From the NCBI RefSeq assembly GCF_000711695.1, contig NW_013546954.1:35196-99195 (forward strand): a stretch of DNA of 64,000 nt. Direction: 5' to 3'. Shown here piece after piece: positions 60,773 to 64,000 of this stretch. Every line of letters begins with the position of its first letter. Positions within the stretch are counted from its first letter, which is position 1. This DNA is from Tilletiaria anomala UBC 951. Its lineage: Eukaryota; Basidiomycota; Exobasidiomycetes; Georgefischeriales; Tilletiariaceae. The notes beneath the pieces were generated by a model. It had not been told where the DNA came from. It saw only the letters and a list, made by a program, of their open reading frames with translations, and ran no database searches. A program made the position numbers and the translations under genes.

Positions 60773-60838
60773 ACGAAACAGCGATATGCGCAGGACTGTA
60801 TGCATATAATACAATGCAATAGATCACACTCTTCTCTT

Positions 60839-63800
60839 CTAGTACGAGCAAAGGGCATCGAGCTCTGCAATGATCGCTGATTCCAAATTTGGGATGTGAA
60901 ATACCTCGAGCAGTTCTTCTTCCTGCCCCGCAAGCACGCCTAGCTCCTGCTTCAGCGATGTTTTGCCGAGCGGCATGATGGAGCTCTCGGCAGCGCCGCT
61001 TCGCGAGTCGCTGATCACACCCATGCCAAGGAGATCAGGCGCAGAGAAGATGTCGAGACTGTCGTTGATCAGGCGCAGCGATTCGACAAGACGGCGGATG
61101 AGAACTTCGAACGGATTGCGCTCGAATCCTTGCGACGACATGGCGAGGCGTTTGATCGCTCGAAAGATGACACGCGTTACGCCAGGAGCGTCTCGCAGCT
61201 GTCTCTTCACCGTCTGACTTGCGAGGAAGGCTACGTTAAAGAGGGACATGACGATACGCTCCGTGTAGGCCAGTCTAGCCTCCGTCTTGAACATAGCGAA
61301 ATTGTCATCCGACACGGGGAGCAGGTGCACCAACTCAATGCCGAGTCGGAATATTTCCTTGTCGTTAATGACTCGACTGAGCACTTCTCGATTCACATCA
61401 GGTTGAGCCATTTTGGAGAATGCTTCCAAGGCCGTGTCGGCGTGGTGAGGTACTTTGATCGTGCCCTGGCCTGGCCGCGCGTCTTGGAACACGTTGCCTT
61501 CGATCTCTTCGATGACACTTGCATCGAAGATAAAGGAGACCATGAGGTCGAACAATGACTGGACAGTTGTGTTCGACATCACGCTGAGCCTCATCTGATC
61601 ACCAGCGATGGACGCAATGATTGCGAGGACATCTTTTCGTACCCGGACTGCCTCTGCAAAGGTAAATGGCGTCTCGTTGCGATCCTCTGCTTTGCGCTTG
61701 TCCTCCTTGGGTCGGGCGTCCTCCAAATTGAAAAGGTCTTCCATTTCAAAGCAATCGCCCGCTCGGGACAGACGAGAGCAGAGCTGAAAGAGTCGTGGCT
61801 GCTCATTGAGATACGCAATGTTCCCAGGCATCATGGCAAAGTTGCGAATGATGTTGAGGATAGTAAGCGCCAGCGTGGCGTTTCGCTCTTTTGATCGATG
61901 AATTCTCTCTTCGTTCCAAAAGCATTGTCCTTCTTCCTGCTTTGCGCCTGGATGCTGCCCTGAGGAGCTTCCCTTCGAGGGGGAAACAGTTTCTGCAGCC
62001 GCTTCCTCGGTGTTTGCAGCGCCTGCTTCCTTGTTGGTAGGCTCAACAGTAGTTGACATAGATCTGCGCCTGTCTAGGCGGTGAGTAATTTCTCGGGGAT
62101 GTTGATTGGACTCGGAAAGGGATCTTGCACGCCTGTGCCGGCGCCACTCGCGCATCTCAGACTCGTCCGCTTTCGCAGTTCGCACCATTTCGAGGTGGCC
62201 TTTGATGGGGCGCCTTTCTTCGGTATTGTGGTCAACATTCTCGGCGCAATCCGCTCGCGCCTCCTCCACCCCGAAAGCAGCTTCGTCGAGCAGATCAAGC
62301 AACTCGTCGAACATATCTTCGCATGGAGTCAAGAGGAACTCGAATTGGGGCGGTGCGCCGACTCCGTTCGAGAGAATCTGAAGCGCATTAAGAGCGTAGC
62401 TGACTTCATGCGCAAGTCGGGAGCGTAGTGACATGGTCAGCGCGAGAATGTCAACGGTGCCTGTTGCGCAAGGGAAAAAGCAACATGGTGAGCTTCTTTT
62501 CTCTGCCAGACTTGAGGGCCCCTCAGCTTACCAAGTTCTCGAACCTGCCGCGGCTGCCTTCCTCGCCCGGCCAGGACACTTTCGAGTTCGCGATCGACCA
62601 TCTCCAAGTCCCACCCGCCATAGCTTCGTACGTCTCTTCGTACCGGGGTGTACTCGATCTTATGCTTGACAGTGGGCCGTGGTGGCGGCGGGGGAAGTTG
62701 GGCGACGCTGTGAGCGCCAAGAGGCATCGCACTGGGTGCCAGTCCTCGGGTGGCCATGACACCGATCGGAGCTGCGCCCGCGCTGGGCGAATCGCCCGCT
62801 GGATGAACTCGAGGCTGCATGCCAGCAGTTTCTGCAGTACCGACGGCTGTATGTCCCGAAGCAGGAACTATCGCAGCAGCGATTGGTGCTGGCGTTGATG
62901 CGATCGGCAAGCTCTGCATTCCTGGCAATGGGGCAGAGTTTGGCGGGGCAAAGCCAGTACGCAAGATGGCGTGCGCAGTGGCAAATTGCGAGGGATCTGT
63001 GAGCTGTCCAGAGCGTACGAGATTGAGCACGTGCTGCTGTTCCTGACTCATGTTGGTGGGGATTTGCGGTTGCGGTTGCTGCTGCTGCGGCGGCGGCGCA
63101 TCCAAGGCTGTAGGCGCAGGAGCAGCGGCCTTCACCTTTGCAGGACGTCCAACCTTGCCTTTACCGCGCGTATCGTCGCCGTCATCTGCTCATCGAGGGA
63201 CGAACGTTAACAGCGATTGGGACACATACGTGATGGTTAGAATACTTACTCTTTCGCTTCTTAGGTCCTGGCTTTCCCTTCTTCTTCGCATCTGCTTCAG
63301 GCTGCTGCAATTGCGGTTGCGGTTGCGCCTGCTGATGCTGATGCGCAGGTTGCGACTGCTGTTGAGGCTGCAGTTGCAGCTGCTGCGTTTGTGGATAGCC
63401 TGGTTGCGGTTGACCAGACGGCATCGTGGGCACCGGTTGTTGCTGGCTCGCTGCGCCAGACACACCTGACAAGTTCACCTGTTGGCCTTGCTGTTGCTGT
63501 TGTTGTTGCTGCTGCTGCTGTTGGGCTTGCTGAGCCTGATACCGAGCCAGTTGCTGAAGCGTTTGCTGCGGTCCAGCCGAAGTGATACCGAACATCTGCA
63601 CTGCACCTTGCGGCGCTCGAGGGAGTTGCTGCTGCGGCTGCTGCTGAGATTGCTGTTGTTGTTGAGAGTACGACTGCTGTGGTTGCTGCTGCTGCGGGGG
63701 AGGAAGCTGTGCATTTTGTGGAGTAGCGCCAACTGGCTGTCGTTGCTGTTGAGTAGCACCTGCCACGGCTTTCAGCTGTCGCACAAACTCATCCCTGGCC

Positions 63801-64000
63801 TGCTGCGACGACATCTTCCCCGCTTGAACCAAGGCACCGAGATGCTGTTGCACCTGATTCATCTGCACGCGCTCGTTAGGGCCCAAAGCCTGCAACATGC
63901 TGATCGTTGGCATTTGTTGCTGTTGCTGCGACTGCTGCTGCTGCTGCTGCTGTTGTTGTTGTTGCTGTTGTTGTTGCTGTTGTTGTTGCTGTTGTTGTTG
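60839..64000 (-). CDS. SWI1: SWI1/ARID1-type SWI/SNF chromatin-remodelling subunit, C-terminal part
   Basis: Three exons are visible: 63250 to the right edge, 62532-63185 and 60839-62460. The upstream exon is strongly Gln-rich and ends in a basic stretch (KKKGKPGPKKRK). Exon two has an AT-hook-like RGKGKVGRPAKVK, a helical segment, and KIEYTPVRRDVRSYGGWDL. Across the last splice comes GTVDILALTMSLRSRLAHEV and YALNALQILS, then a long armadillo-like region (RNATLALTILNIIRNFAMMP and onward). This order, Q-rich region, YGGWDL motif, then a helical-repeat C-terminus, matches Swi1/BAF250 (ARID1) proteins. The ARID domain would lie upstream of the window. Confidence 0.85.
63913..64000. repeat. CAG/CAA repeat encoding polyglutamine (at right edge)
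   Basis: On the plus strand CTG and TTG triplets run from about 63913 to the last base with one or two interruptions; on the coding (minus) strand these are CAG/CAA codons of the SWI1-like protein. A second, shorter run lies at 63480-63537. Mixed CAG and CAA usage suggests selection for glutamine rather than recent pure-triplet expansion. Confidence 0.85.

Overview
The window is nuclear DNA from a fungus, almost certainly a basidiomycete. The genes are split by many short introns (about 70 in roughly two dozen genes, many 36-100 bases, nearly all opening with GTGAGT-like donors). It carries typical fungal nuclear genes (MMM1, NCS6, CHO2, intron-bearing histone H3). It also carries secreted proteins of the MP88 / 'macrofage activating glycoprotein' family, which I know from basidiomycetes such as Cryptococcus and the smuts. 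Ustilaginomycotina is my best guess within Basidiomycota, but it is an inference only. No prokaryotic, organellar, CRISPR, tRNA or rRNA feature was seen. Exon structures were worked out by hand from translation and splice sites; for every complete multi-exon gene the coding lengths sum to whole codons.

Layout. 1-8.1 kb: the N-terminal part of mitochondrial glycine-cleavage T protein (minus, running off the left edge), a seven-exon MFS transporter (minus), a 2.6-kb gene-free stretch, and an Shp1/p47-type UBA-SEP-UBX Cdc48 cofactor (minus). 8.8-17.3 kb: ADP/ATP carrier (minus), acyl-CoA-binding protein (plus, eight exons), a CHY zinc-finger protein (minus, five-base first coding exon), a 914-residue orphan with one membrane segment (minus) and a small membrane protein (minus). 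17.3-20.7 kb holds no recognisable gene. 20.7-31.8 kb: ribosomal protein uS3 (plus), an LYR-motif protein (minus), a UXT-like prefoldin-fold protein (plus), a small likely mitochondrial protein (plus), histone H3 (minus), a Cys-cluster plus LysM protein (plus), ATP synthase subunit g (minus) and a WBP4-like zinc-finger protein (plus). 31.9-42.98 kb: secreted GH15 glucoamylase (minus), CHO2 phosphatidylethanolamine methyltransferase (minus), a possible decayed retroelement protease, NCS6 tRNA thiolase (minus) and an RpiB-type sugar-phosphate isomerase (plus). 44.5-64 kb: a NUDT7/Pcd1-like Nudix hydrolase (plus), nucleoside diphosphate kinase (minus), three dispersed MP88-like copies (A intact, middle copy dead, B intact) with an RNPS1-like RRM gene between A and the dead copy, ERMES subunit MMM1 (plus), and the C-terminal two thirds of a SWI1/ARID1-type SWI/SNF subunit (minus) running off the right edge through polyglutamine.

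Most of the genes are housekeeping. Several serve mitochondria (T protein, ADP/ATP carrier, ATP synthase g, LYR protein, NDPK, MMM1), but they are scattered rather than organised as a pathway. The accessory content is the MP88-like cluster, the secreted glucoamylase, the orphan membrane protein and several 1-3.4 kb gene-poor gaps. The most informative local story is the MP88 cluster: the dead copy keeps both internal introns, while each intact copy has only one, a different one in each.
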